DNA from: Mucilaginibacter pallidiroseus
Lineage (GTDB): Bacteria > Bacteroidota > Bacteroidia > Sphingobacteriales > Sphingobacteriaceae
DNA: 64,000 nt
Reading direction: 5' to 3'
Assembly (NCBI RefSeq): GCF_007846085.1
Contig: NZ_VOEJ01000007.1
Coordinates: forward strand, 1-64,000
The position numbers were made by a program, and so were the translations under genes. Shown one piece after another: positions 36,929 to 46,103 of the stretch (position 1 is the stretch's first letter; every line of letters starts with the position of its first letter). The notes beneath the pieces were generated by a model. The model saw only the letters and a list, made by a program, of their open reading frames with translations. It did not search any database and was not told the origin of the DNA.

Positions 36929-37051
36929 ACCCCAAATCTCGGCGGGAGAAGGTTTGTGTGCATATCATATTAATGATATGTGCTATTACCAAATTAATGC
37001 TGCAGCAGCAATTCCCAATGGAGTCTCATTCGCAGGAACTTTTTTTGCCAG

Positions 37052-37573
37052 TCAGTCCTCCAGAATGATGGAGATCAACACGTACAAATCAGCAGCACAG
37101 CCATAGAACCGCTTTCCGTCTATAAAAAAGGCGGGCGTCGTGGTCAAGCCGCTTTCCGTTCCAAGCCGGAAGTCTGTATTGATTTTGTAGTGAACATCTT
37201 TACTGATAGAATCTGTTACGAACCTGATGTCATTCAGTCCCAGGTTTTCCGAAAGTTTCATGAAAAGGTCATCACTTAAATTGGCCTGATTAGCCATTAC
37301 GGCTTGATGCATCTCCCAGTACTTACCTTGTTTGCCTGCGGCCTCCACCGCACAGGCAGCATCAAAAGCATAGGGATGGTCGTTGAGCAGCGGATAGTTG
37401 CGGAAGGTGAATGAAATTTGCTGCCCGAACTCACGCAAAAGCCCGCGAATAACCGGCTCGGCTGCCCGTGATAAAGGACATTGAAAATCTCCGTATTCTA
37501 TGATACGGATCTTCGGATTTTCTGCTCCAAGGGAATGCTCTTCCCTTGAAACGATCTGTTTTAACAGTGCCAT
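37052..37573 (-). CDS. DsbA-like thioredoxin-fold protein with a single active-site cysteine
   Basis: The 173-residue protein has the DsbA_4-type beginning IRIIEYGDFQCPLSRAAEPV, the helical insert DHPYAFDAACAVEAAGKQGK, and the cis-proline strand TTTPAFFIDGKRFYG. The usual CPxC is CPLS here (Cys32, Ser35), so dithiol oxidation is not possible. A monothiol, glutathione-dependent or peroxide-linked role is conceivable. There is no signal peptide, so it should be cytosolic. Similar CPxS forms occur in glutathione transferase-like or sporulation thioredoxin groups. Confidence 0.85.
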   Translation of the reverse strand: MALLKQIVSREEHSLGAENPKIRIIEYGDFQCPLSRAAEPVIRGLLREFGQQISFTFRNYPLLNDHPYAFDAACAVEAAGKQGKYWEMHQAVMANQANLSDDLFMKLSENLGLNDIRFVTDSISKDVHYKINTDFRLGTESGLTTTPAFFIDGKRFYGCAADLYVLISIILED

Positions 37574-38029
37574 ATAGATTGTTATTTAATTAACTTCATT
37601 TACATCTATTCCATCATATTACCGGAGAAATGCAGGTAATCACCTCTGTAATGAGGAGACAACGTTGCAGATGCCGCCGCCTTGCGCTGACAAGCAAAAA
37701 GTGCCATTTATGCTTCGCAAAAAAGAGCAGATGCGGCTTAAGGATCATTACCTTGATTATTCTCTTTCGAAGATCAACAGTAAGGCAAGGGATTGAAAAT
37801 TATTTGCCTTATACCTGTTATCATTATTTTAATAAGAACCACCCGGACTTTGGTAAGCGTACCAATAACTTACTGTCCGGCACCGATCAATAATATCATT
37901 TGACTGATAACAGTTAAAAATTCACTGATTTTGATTGCCGGCGTTATAAAAGGAATTTGCCCTGGTCATCCGACGCGCTAACGGAGTACCATGCGGCATG
38001 TCGGTAATCTATGTAACTCCGTCGTAATT
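37574..38029. other. Divergent intergenic region
   Basis: I see no gene, hairpin or clear promoter box that I can support. It separates the minus-strand DsbA-like gene from the plus-strand antiporter. Confidence 0.4.
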
Positions 38030-39633
38030 ATGCACGAAAGCCTTTTAATCTGCTTAGCATTGATCTTCAGTGCGTCCATTCTGGTGCTGGTCGCCCGCAA
38101 GCTGGCTGTACCATATCCTATATTCCTTGTAATGGCCGGGCTGGCCATCAGCTTTGTCCCAGGAGTTCCCAAAATTCAAATTGATCCCGATATTGTATTT
38201 CTCGTCATTCTTCCGCCGTTTTTGTTTGATGCCGCACAGAACACCTCCTGGAAAGCGCTATGGAAATGGCGGCGCATCGTCAGCTTTATGGCGCTGGGCT
38301 ATGTCATGCTAACCGCGACCGTTGTGGCCTTCGCGGCCAGCTGGCTGATACCAGGGTTTACGCTCTCACAAGGGTTCCTGCTCGGGGCAATAATTTCGCC
38401 GCCAGATGCGGCTGCAGCTACCACGATATTGAAGAAAATACGGCTGCCCAAGAGCCTTGTTGCAATCCTGGAAGGTGAAAGTTTGCTTAACGACGCGAGT
38501 AGTCTGACCGTTTATCGGTTTGCTTTGGCCGCGATCATTTCCAACCACTTCGAATGGCCCCAGGCTGTCGGAAATTTCCTGCTGATTTCATCATCGGGCA
38601 TCGCTATAGGATTAATTTTTGGATTGATTTTTTATGCGATTTATAAATGGCTGCCGACAACGGCCAACTTAAATATCGCCCTGTCTTTCGTATTGCCTTA
38701 CATGATTTACCTGACTGCTGAAGAGTTTCAATCTTCAGGAGTCCTCGCGGTAGTTACCGGCGGCTTGTTTATTGCGTATCAGAATCATCATATTTTTTCG
38801 CACAGCAGCCGCCTAAGGTCGAACGCGGTGTGGCTGGCGGTAATCTTTGTGCTTAACGCCGTTATTTTTTTCCTGATCGGCTTACAATTACCCTGCGTTA
38901 CTGCCGGTATCCCAAATATTACCTCCGCTACGATCATCGCGCTTTTGATCACCACTATCGTTATTGTAACCAGGCTGGTTGCAGGCTATATCTCCGCCCT
39001 TTTTACGGCATTTATAGGACGGTATCTCCGGGTTTCCATTAATCATGCAGGCTGGCGAAATCCCCTGATCATCAGTTGGGCCGGAATGCGGGGGGGGTGG
39101 TATCTCTCGCTTCAGCACTGGCCATTCCCTTGGTTGTTGCGGAGGGTGTGCCATTTCCATTTCGGCCACTCATCTTATATATTACATTCATTGTTATCAT
39201 CGTCACCTTAGTCTTCCAGGGACTGGCTCTACCATGGATAGCAGAGGCACTGAAAGCTGAAGGGCTACCCTGCACGAAAGAGGACGAACAGCAACTATTA
39301 GAAATTGAAGCCCTGCTGTTCAGCGCCGCCGTTGCAAAACTGAATGCGAGTTACCCGGACGCTATTGAAGAAAACCCGATACTTAGGAATAAAATGGACC
39401 TGTTAACGTATAAAGCAGATATTTATCAAAACTTCGGTGACGATGCCGAAAAAAAAGCGGAAGCCGTTGCTATGCATACGCAGTTCAAAGTTATCATGGT
39501 ACAGGTCATCGAACATCAACGGGAGCAACTCAGCATTTTTCGCCTGAAAGAAGATTTTGACGACGACGTCATCCGCTACATCGAAAACAGGTTAGACCTC
39601 GATGAAGAGATACTGGATGATGTTGCGGAATGA
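38030..39633 (+). pseudogene. CPA1-type Na+/H+ antiporter, frame broken in a G8 run
   Basis: The start at 38030 (MHESLLICLALIFSASIL) begins the membrane part, including LVILPPFLFDAAQNTSWKAL and the ion-site block VAILEGESLLNDASSLTVYR. At 39089-39096 eight Gs follow ATGC: this frame then reads MRGGWYLS and stops at 39211. In the next frame it continues VVSLASALAIPLVV, exactly as the family motif GMRGVVSLASALALP requires, to 39633. With six or nine Gs the product would be about 534 residues, a normal CPA1 size, with a cytosolic tail rich in acidic residues. It is either a phase-variable tract, a pseudogene or a sequencing error. The tail ORF alone cannot transport. Confidence 0.85.
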
Positions 39634-39789
39634 TGTAAAAGGAGCTGCATGTGTGCATTCAATCAGCCTTTAGCCATAGAATCGGGTCATTAGATATTGT
39701 ACGCGCTATGATAAATGACCAGTCAGGAAGGATGTCAATTGCCGCAGAAGGCTACTTTAAAAATAGGGATATCGTAATGCCGGACGGGA

Positions 39790-40485
39790 TTAATCAGCGC
39801 AGACCTTCAGAGAATAACCTTGCCTCCGAATGTTGACTATCTCTACCGCGGTTTCGTCCCTGAAATGTTTGCGTAGCCGCGTGATATAGACGTCCATGCT
39901 CCGCGCGTTGAAGCAATTGTCTTCTCCCCAAAGTTTGATAAGTGCCAACCGCCGCTCAAGCAAATCATTCTTATGCTGGAAAAGGAGCAAAAGAAGGTCT
40001 GCTTCCCTTTGCGATAAAAAAATCGCTTTGGAACCCAACAAGAGTTCCTGGTACTGGTGACGGAAACGATAACTGCCGATCAGCATCTCGGGCCCGGCAA
40101 CAGGAACTGAGCCCGATATTTTCCTCCGAACTAACGCTCTTAACCTTAAAATCAGTTCCTCCATACTGAAGGGTTTTTTCATGTAATCGTCTGCACCGAT
40201 CTCCAGCCCTTTCAAGACGTCCTCCGTTTGGGTCCTGGCGCTTAGAAAGATGATCGGTACCTGATCATCGATCACCCGGATCTCGGATACCAGGGTAAAG
40301 CCATCCTTGCGCGGCATCATCACATCAATGACACAAACGTCCGGTTTGACAGTCTTAAACATCGTCCAGCCCTCAACTCCATTCCTGGCAACATGCAGAA
40401 TAAAACCACGCTTTTCAAGGGATTCCTTGACAATACCGGCCAATACCGGTTCATCTTCGACCAGCAACACATCTATATTCTCCAT
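39790..40485 (-). CDS. OmpR/PhoB-type response regulator
   Basis: The 231-residue regulator has a receiver (VLLVEDE, Asp54 in CVIDVMMPRKDG, Lys in YMKKPFSMEE) and a winged-helix DNA-binding domain (about 130-228). The latter contains LSQREADLLLLLFQHKND, RSMDVYITRLRKHF and the wing IVNIRRQGYSL. All phosphorylation residues are present. Its start overlaps the end of the sensor kinase gene by 13 bases, so they are translationally coupled partners. The repeated TGTTAA-N6-TTAACA sites just upstream are candidate targets. Confidence 0.93.
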   Translation of the reverse strand: MENIDVLLVEDEPVLAGIVKESLEKRGFILHVARNGVEGWTMFKTVKPDVCVIDVMMPRKDGFTLVSEIRVIDDQVPIIFLSARTQTEDVLKGLEIGADDYMKKPFSMEELILRLRALVRRKISGSVPVAGPEMLIGSYRFRHQYQELLLGSKAIFLSQREADLLLLLFQHKNDLLERRLALIKLWGEDNCFNARSMDVYITRLRKHFRDETAVEIVNIRRQGYSLKVCAD

Positions 40486-41831
40486 GCCTTGTCAAATTTT
40501 AATTTAAATGTTGTTCCGCTACCCAGCTCACTGTATACACGAATAGATCCTTTCAATGCAGTGACCAGCTGCCGGACATAAGCGAGGCCAATCCCGTAGC
40601 CCTTAACCTCATGCAGATCGCCGGTAGACACACGGTAAAATTTTTCAAATATGTAAGGCAATTCGGGCCGGGGTATGCCCTGTCCCTGATCCCGCACAAC
40701 TAATTGCCAGCTCTGCGGAAAATCCTCCGCCGTGATTTCGATCACGGCTCTACCGGGCGAATATTTGATCGCGTTATCAAGCAGGTTGACGAGTATGACG
40801 CCTAGCATATGCCGATCCGTCTTGATCTCAAGTGAACTATCGATCGCGATCTGCAGTTTCAGATTATCGGTCATCTCGAAGCGCCGGGCAACCTGCCGAA
40901 CCGTATCGAGCAGCATTACATTTTCATAGACAGGATTCTGTTTTCGTTCCTCAGAACGACTGAATTCCAGGATCCGCTCAATATCTGTATCCAGCGTGTC
41001 CAGTACGGATGCGTTCATCCGAAGGTACCTGTTGAGCGATTCGGGATCATCTGCTGCTCCAAAACTGGCCAACGCTTCATTTGACGATTTTAATATGGTC
41101 ACCGGTGTACGCAGTTCATGGGTAATATTATTGATAAAATCAGTCTTCATCGTGTCCAGCATCATTTGCCGGTTTATTATTCTGCTCATGTAATAAAGAC
41201 TGCCTGCGGATAGCAAGACCATCAGGGAGGAAACCAGTGCCGGTAAAAAATTACTTACCATCAAGTAATGATGCCCATCCACCATTTCAGCCCTGATCAG
41301 TACAGGGTCTTTATAGAAATTCACGGTAGCGGCAACCTGCCCAGGGGATATTGATTTTTGATTCTTATGTGCATACAGCCGGAATTCTTGTGTGAGATAA
41401 TTTCGCCGTAATTGCCGGTTGAAGATCCTGGTTAAGGTATCGAGATTCAGCGGCAGATGCTTTTGCTGTGACAACAGCCTGCTTACGAGCGCCTTGACTT
41501 CTGAAAGGTGCTGCCGGTCAACCGCAACCGTAGCAAATTCAGCGCTGAACCGCCGTTTGGAATCCGGTGTATCCAAGGCCATGGGATCGTTATCAGGCAG
41601 AGTCCGCATAAAAAAAGTAAGGGTCGGGTTCTTATGTTTCAACGAGGTAGGCAACTTATTCTGAGCCAATTGATACTGATCAATGCTCTGTCTTAGCGCA
41701 TAGTTTGCGGTTTGGATGAAGTTCTCTTTCCTGGTTTTATAGTTGAAATAAACCCAATACAGCTGGCATAAGATAATACCACAGGCTGTAACCGCGGCAA
41801 TCAAAAAAACAAATTGCAATCTCTTTTTCAC
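40473..41831 (-). CDS. Membrane sensor histidine kinase (HisKA)
   Basis: The 452-residue kinase has two membrane segments (about 8-26, and ALVSSLMVLLSAGSLYYM at about 200-220) bracketing a periplasmic sensor of about 170 residues. The HisKA box is MKTDFINNITHELRTPVTIL, and the ATP-binding motifs include NLLDNAIKYSPG, RDQGQGIPRPELPYIFEKF and GYGIGLAYVRQL. The layout matches Bacteroidota OmpR-partner kinases such as RprX. It is co-transcribed with the response regulator, which it overlaps. It lies 77 bases downstream of the TlpA-like gene, with an inverted repeat in between. Confidence 0.92.
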   Translation of the reverse strand: MKKRLQFVFLIAAVTACGIILCQLYWVYFNYKTRKENFIQTANYALRQSIDQYQLAQNKLPTSLKHKNPTLTFFMRTLPDNDPMALDTPDSKRRFSAEFATVAVDRQHLSEVKALVSRLLSQQKHLPLNLDTLTRIFNRQLRRNYLTQEFRLYAHKNQKSISPGQVAATVNFYKDPVLIRAEMVDGHHYLMVSNFLPALVSSLMVLLSAGSLYYMSRIINRQMMLDTMKTDFINNITHELRTPVTILKSSNEALASFGAADDPESLNRYLRMNASVLDTLDTDIERILEFSRSEERKQNPVYENVMLLDTVRQVARRFEMTDNLKLQIAIDSSLEIKTDRHMLGVILVNLLDNAIKYSPGRAVIEITAEDFPQSWQLVVRDQGQGIPRPELPYIFEKFYRVSTGDLHEVKGYGIGLAYVRQLVTALKGSIRVYSELGSGTTFKLKFDKAWRI

Positions 41832-41865
41832 CAGGGCAAATATTAACGTTTATTGTTTAAACCGG

Positions 41866-41883
41866 AATTAACGAGGGTTAACA
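41866..41883. promoter_or_regulatory. Operator-like inverted repeat upstream of the sensor kinase (site A)
   Basis: AATTAA-N6-TTAACA matches one full and one partial half of the TGTTAA-N6-TTAACA element found at two nearby promoters. It lies 35 bases before the kinase start. Confidence 0.45.
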
Positions 41884-41908
41884 CTCGGAAGGAGGAGGTG
41901 CAAATTAT

Positions 41909-42487
41909 TTAGTTAGTCATCGCTTTAGTACGTTCCACCAAACCGATCAATTCTCCAGCACTTTCTTCGGCTGACTGCCTTGGATTATAACCGATCAACT
42001 GATAACGGATAACACCGTTCGCGTCAATGATGAATTTCGTTGGTACGCCCGGCATGCCATAGAGCAGGTATTGCTTATCTTGCAGGCCGGCGGGCCCCGC
42101 CTCATCGAAAACGACATGGAAGGGATACCTGTTTTTTTTCATTTTCGCTTTCACGGTGTTCTGAAAGCCGGGCAATGTTTCCCGGGTATCAATAAAGAGG
42201 AATACGACATCTTTATCTGGTGAAAAATGATTGAGGGCTTTCTCCATCGCCGGAAAGCTTTGCTGGCAAGGCACACACCAGGTGGCCCAAAAGTCGAGCA
42301 CGACCACCTTCCCTCTGAATGCCGATAAGGAAACGACTTTCCCCTCAAGATCTTTTAAGTGAAATTCCGGTGCCGGCCGGTTAAGCACCGGCACGCTGTC
42401 CCGGCTCCTTAACAGCCGACCCGCCTTGGCGGGGGCGGCATACGAAAATAATGCGACGGCGATCATAAGGATAATTTTTTGTGGCAT
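41909..42487 (-). CDS. TlpA-like periplasmic thioredoxin
   Basis: The ATG at 42487 gives 192 residues with a signal peptide (MPQKIILMIAVALFSYAAPA). The AhpC/TSA-Redoxin domain carries the redox site FWATWCVPCQQSFP, preceded by FHLKDLEGKVVSLSAFRGKV, with the cis-Pro region YGMPGVPTKFIIDANG. It reduces disulphides in the periplasm, as in ResA/TlpA proteins. It is upstream of the two-component genes on the same strand and may be part of the same transcript. A double operator-like site precedes it (42554-42592). Confidence 0.9.
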   Translation of the reverse strand: MPQKIILMIAVALFSYAAPAKAGRLLRSRDSVPVLNRPAPEFHLKDLEGKVVSLSAFRGKVVVLDFWATWCVPCQQSFPAMEKALNHFSPDKDVVFLFIDTRETLPGFQNTVKAKMKKNRYPFHVVFDEAGPAGLQDKQYLLYGMPGVPTKFIIDANGVIRYQLIGYNPRQSAEESAGELIGLVERTKAMTN

Positions 42488-42553
42488 AGCGTAATTAATT
42501 AAATTTATTTTTAACAACAATGAAGCAAAGTTATCGTCCTGCCAGCATCGGTT

Positions 42554-42592
42554 TGTTAACGTTATGGAAAACTGTGTTAAGCGGACTTAACA
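42554..42592. promoter_or_regulatory. Operator-like site upstream of the TlpA-like gene (site B)
   Basis: TGTTAA at 42554-42559 is followed 21 bases later by the perfect inverted repeat TGTTAA-GCGGAC-TTAACA (42575-42592). The same three-part pattern with the same 21-base offset occurs at 44392-44430. Confidence 0.6.
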
Positions 42593-42660
42593 TTGGCGTT
42601 TAAGTGTGGCTCTCTCAGTAAAAAACAGCGTACGGGCCGTCCAACAGTACAATTGTCAGC

Positions 42661-43032
42661 TCAATCAGTCTGGTATAGCAGGTTAGTATACCTGTCAGCC
42701 GTTGCATAAAGATGTGCCAGATCAAAAGGCTTGCAGATGCAGTCATCAAATCCGTGACCATTATACGTCTCGCCGATGTTGTTATTACAACTTATGGCAA
42801 TCACGGGCAAGGTCGGGTAGAAACGTTTGATATGGCGGCACCATTCGATACAGAACTTGCCGGCATAAGCAAAATCTAAAAGAATCAGATCCGGTTCATG
42901 ATGTTTGATCAAAGCCATCAGGTCAGCATTTAAATTACCGAGACCTATTGCAACGAAACCTTGCATTTCAAGGGCAAGACAAATAATTTCCAGCAAGTCG
43001 GGATCAGGATCAAATATCAGTATAGTTTTCAT
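42661..43032 (-). CDS. Stand-alone receiver (CheY-like) protein
   Basis: The 123-residue protein is a single receiver domain: acidic pocket at ILIFDPDPDLLEI, phospho-acceptor Asp53 in PDLILLDFAYAG, the Ser in PVIAISCNNN, and Lys in DCICKPFDLAHL. There is no output domain, so it would act by protein contact or as a phosphate sink or relay step for nearby kinases. It has its own position between the TlpA-like gene and the lipoprotein hydrolase, with no overlap with either. Confidence 0.9.
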   Translation of the reverse strand: MKTILIFDPDPDLLEIICLALEMQGFVAIGLGNLNADLMALIKHHEPDLILLDFAYAGKFCIEWCRHIKRFYPTLPVIAISCNNNIGETYNGHGFDDCICKPFDLAHLYATADRYTNLLYQTD

Positions 43033-43280
43033 CAGTCAGGGATGTAGGCGGAAATTATCAAACAACTCCTCAAATTTCGCTTTGTCTAACCTGATCTAAA
43101 AATCAACACACTGATAAGTGCTATAAATGCGCTGATAGGTAGCAATCGAATCCATTAAATCCGAAAATTAAAATACCCGACCTTCAAAGCAACGGTAGTT
43201 TTGGTAGCGTGGCCAGACCTGCACTCATTTAATCTGTTCCAGACAGCAATCTGCTTTGATATCCCGATGGTCCAAAAAGC

Positions 43281-43316
43281 AAAAGCCCCGCACGATACGG
43301 TCATGCGGGGCCTTTA
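43281..43316 (-). terminator. Terminator after the lipoprotein hydrolase gene
   Basis: AAAGCCCCGCA pairs with TGCGGGGCCTTT with one bulged C (43282-43314). On the minus strand a GCTTTTTGG tail follows. It begins about 17 bases past the stop at 43333. Confidence 0.75.
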
Positions 43317-43332
43317 AGCATCTGCTCAGTTT

Positions 43333-44346
43333 TTACTTTGCATCAGCTTTAAATTTCCCCTCATCTACTTCTTTTAAAAATGTGGTCAGGGTACTGAAAT
43401 AGCGCTGCTGGTCATCATACATGGCCATGTGGCTTCCTTCCGGGCATAAGTATGTACGGCTATTCGGCAACAAGCGTCCTTCTTTCTTCATGCTTTCCGG
43501 ATTCATTTCATCGTAAACCCCGCCAAGCACCAAAGCGGGGACCTTTATACCAGGTAATCTCGACCAGAAATCCCAGTCCTTAAGATTTCCGGTGACATGA
43601 AATTCGTCTACGCCCTGCATCTGAACATAGATTGTCTGGTTTGCTTTTTTGAACGCCCGCGTCAATGGTTCCGGCCATTGGTCCATGGGCAGGCGGCAAA
43701 TAACCTTGGTATATAGATTATCCATCAAAAGTTCGGTATACTTCGGTGTCGTATAAGCTTTACGCCTGTCCAGCGAATCATATATAGCCCTGTCGCGGGC
43801 GGTAAACAACTTTCTTTTAAGCGTTGCCGAATAATCAATATAGTCCCCAATACTTGCTGTCATGTTTGAAAATACAACACCTTTAACGTGTGACTGGTAT
43901 TTATCGAGGTATTCCATAGCCAACAAGGTGCCCCATGAGTGTCCTACGATGTAAAAATCCTCCAATCCCAGCCCTTTGCGAACCTGCTCGACCTCTTCGA
44001 CATAACGTTTAGTGTTCCATAAAGAGGTATCGGACGGCGCATCTGAATTACCGCAACCCAACTGGTCATAATAATAGATCTCCATGCCTTCCTTCGGCAG
44101 AAAGTCGTCGAAGCACTCCATGTAATCATGCGAAAAACCTGGCCCTCCATGCAGTAATAACACTTTAATCTTTCCATTTCCGACCTTTTTGGTCCATACC
44201 TTGTATTTCCCGTCAACGCTGATGAGCCGGTTTCCCCCTGTTTTAATGCTGTCAGCAGTTGCTTCACCCGATGCCGGAGCAGCCTGCTGCGGCTGCTTAC
44301 AAGCGAATAAGGCGGTCATAGCGACCAATAAAAACTGTTTTTTCAT
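43333..44346 (-). CDS. Lipoprotein alpha/beta hydrolase, proline iminopeptidase type (S33)
   Basis: The 337-residue protein has a lipoprotein signal ending TALFAC with lipid-bearing Cys16. The hydrolase domain shows VLLLHGGPGFSHDYMECF, then YYDQLGCGNSD, the Ser nucleophile in IVGHSWGTLLAMEYL, and the acid and base in LGGVYDEMNPESM and PEGSHMAMYDD. It would act on peptides or esters at the membrane surface. Its promoter region carries the shared operator element (44392-44430), implying co-regulation with the TlpA-like gene. Confidence 0.9.
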   Translation of the reverse strand: MKKQFLLVAMTALFACKQPQQAAPASGEATADSIKTGGNRLISVDGKYKVWTKKVGNGKIKVLLLHGGPGFSHDYMECFDDFLPKEGMEIYYYDQLGCGNSDAPSDTSLWNTKRYVEEVEQVRKGLGLEDFYIVGHSWGTLLAMEYLDKYQSHVKGVVFSNMTASIGDYIDYSATLKRKLFTARDRAIYDSLDRRKAYTTPKYTELLMDNLYTKVICRLPMDQWPEPLTRAFKKANQTIYVQMQGVDEFHVTGNLKDWDFWSRLPGIKVPALVLGGVYDEMNPESMKKEGRLLPNSRTYLCPEGSHMAMYDDQQRYFSTLTTFLKEVDEGKFKADAK

Positions 44347-44736
44347 AAATAAATGTTAAAAAATAAAAGTAGACAATGCCAAATTCCCTTGTGTTAAATC
44401 GGTAAATGATAGTGTTAACCGGCATTAACAATGCGCGTCCGGCTATGCTTTAAGCCCTGACCGCACCACCTGAAATACGCTGGAACATGAAGACTAAATA
44501 ACTGATTAACATGATTTTATTTTCATCATTTATCTAATGACAGTTATCATCAGGGTGATGTCAAACTGAGCCTTAGGGTCATCAAAATCCGATACTTTCG
44601 TAAACGCTTTGTGAACGATCCTTTCATTTAGAAGCCGCTCATGACAGATGAAGTCTTTTAAAGGATAACCTGCCGGACATCGGCTCGCAGACAGGTAGCG
44701 ACAATGCATTATTTACTTAACATTAATATTAAAACT
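44347..44736. other. Divergent intergenic region
   Basis: It contains the operator-like element at 44392-44430 and a further TGTTAA at 44354-44359. Otherwise I see nothing recognisable. Confidence 0.5.
44392..44430. promoter_or_regulatory. Operator-like site upstream of the lipoprotein hydrolase (site C)
   Basis: TGTTAA (44392-44397), then 15 bases, then TGTTAA-CCGGCA-TTAACA (44413-44430). The arrangement and spacing are identical to site B. Confidence 0.6.
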
Positions 44737-45540
44737 ATGAAAACAACAATTTTTAAACTAACTGCCATGAGCGTATCGGCACTGATGATCCTATCTACCG
44801 CTTTACCGGGAATCGCGCAACAAAAGCCGGTACTGAACGATGCTGAAAAACCGACCATTATTCTCGTTCATGGCGCTTTCGCCGATGGTTCCTCCTGGAA
44901 CAAGGTTATACCGATCCTACAAAAAAAGGGTTATCAGGCGATTGCCGTCCAGAATCCCCTGACTTCTTTAGGCGATGATGTCGCAGCGGTCGAACGTGCC
45001 ATCTCAGAAGTAAAAGGAAAAGTGATCCTGGTTGGGCACTCCTGGGGAGGGGCGGTCATTACCCAGGCTGGCAACAATGAAAAAGTTAAGGCACTGGTAT
45101 ATGTTGCAGCCTATGCGCCGAGCGAGGGCCAGAGTATTGACAGTATCAGCAGGGAAGCCTATGCGGAGAGAAAAGTTCCGAATGTACCAGGTTTTAACGA
45201 TCCGGTTATTACCGACGGATATATTCGTTTAAAGGAAGATGCGATCATTAAATATTTTGCGCAGGACCTGCCCTTACAGGAGGCTAAAAACATAGCCGCC
45301 GGACAGGGCCGGTTTCATGTAAGTACGTTAACAGCCAAGATTACCGTTCCTGCCTGGAACAACAAGCCCAGCTTTTACGTCGTAGCAGATAATGATCAAA
45401 TCATATCGCCGCAGGTTGAAGCCGAAATGGCTAAGAAAATAAATGCCACTACCTCTCACATCCCCGCAAGCCACGTTGTTATGTTGTCCAAACCGGCAGA
45501 GGTGGCAGAAGTGATATTCAAGGCCGCAGGTATTAAATAA
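44737..45540 (+). CDS. Exported alpha/beta hydrolase (Abhydrolase_6)
   Basis: The start at 44737 gives 267 residues with a signal peptide (TAMSVSALMILSTALPGIAQ). The domain shows IILVHGAFADGSSWNKVIP, the Ser nucleophile in ILVGHSWGGAVITQAG, the acid in YVVADNDQIISPQ, and the His in IPASHVVMLSKPAEV. This corresponds to the esterase-like hydrolases (often labelled salicylate-esterase-like) widespread in soil bacteria. An in-frame start 33 bases earlier is less likely because it would precede the signal peptide. A terminator-like hairpin follows. Confidence 0.88.
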   Translation: MKTTIFKLTAMSVSALMILSTALPGIAQQKPVLNDAEKPTIILVHGAFADGSSWNKVIPILQKKGYQAIAVQNPLTSLGDDVAAVERAISEVKGKVILVGHSWGGAVITQAGNNEKVKALVYVAAYAPSEGQSIDSISREAYAERKVPNVPGFNDPVITDGYIRLKEDAIIKYFAQDLPLQEAKNIAAGQGRFHVSTLTAKITVPAWNNKPSFYVVADNDQIISPQVEAEMAKKINATTSHIPASHVVMLSKPAEVAEVIFKAAGIK

Positions 45541-45696
45541 GCTTAGACCATAAGCCCCAGCAAAGCTACCGCTTTATTGCAGGCAGTAAAATGGTCTTGC
45601 GTATTACTACTACGCATTCCCGAATGGATGACAGGCGCTACCTTTTACGGTAACAGGTAGATCTTAACCGGATTTTATAATCCACTAATTATAGCA

Positions 45697-45727
45697 GCAT
45701 TAAGCCGACACCCAGTTGGCTTAATGC
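45697..45727 (+). terminator. Terminator-like hairpin
   Basis: GCATTAAGCC (45697-45706) pairs perfectly with GGCTTAATGC (45718-45727), followed by ATTTTG. It is 157 bases past the stop of the upstream hydrolase. Confidence 0.55.
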
Positions 45728-45990
45728 ATTTTGCGTTTAAAAGACCACAGGCGAAAACGATATCAGTATTTAAGGTCAAATCCTGCGGCCACTCTATATC
45801 GGTTTTAAAAAGCCGATTCCAAATCGGCAAGATCATCGATCTCTATTTGTAGTGTCGGTAACATTATTGCTAACGGTTAGCGACCAAAATATGAACAGAT
45901 CGAAGCGCATGATCTGGAAGTAACATAATATTGATAACTATTATCATTCAGGTAATACTCGGGTAATATTCAGGCCAGGTCTGTTAACCC

Positions 45991-45998
45991 TATATTTG
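45991..45998 (+). promoter_or_regulatory. Probable -7 box for hydrolase 3
   Basis: TATATTTG matches the Bacteroidota consensus TAnnTTTG about 105 bases before the start at 46104. The -33 part is weak. Confidence 0.5.
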
Positions 45999-46103
45999 CA
46001 TGTAACGATTAGATCGAAACCTCGCGAAAGTTCTGAAAACAGAAAAGGGACCAGCTCTGCCCGGAGATAGAGTGTAATTAAATAGTAGCGCATAATTTAT
46101 ATA

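Larger units (their letters stand above)
45541..46103. other. Intergenic region with a terminator, an inverted repeat and a promoter
   Basis: The hairpin at 45697-45727 ends the upstream gene. TGATA-N5-TATCA (45932-45946) and a TATATTTG box (45991-45998) precede hydrolase 3. No gene is evident. Confidence 0.5.

Noticed and set aside
37630..37893. 87-codon plus-strand open frame before the antiporter
   Set aside because: Arg/Cys-rich, no family likeness, no sign of translation.
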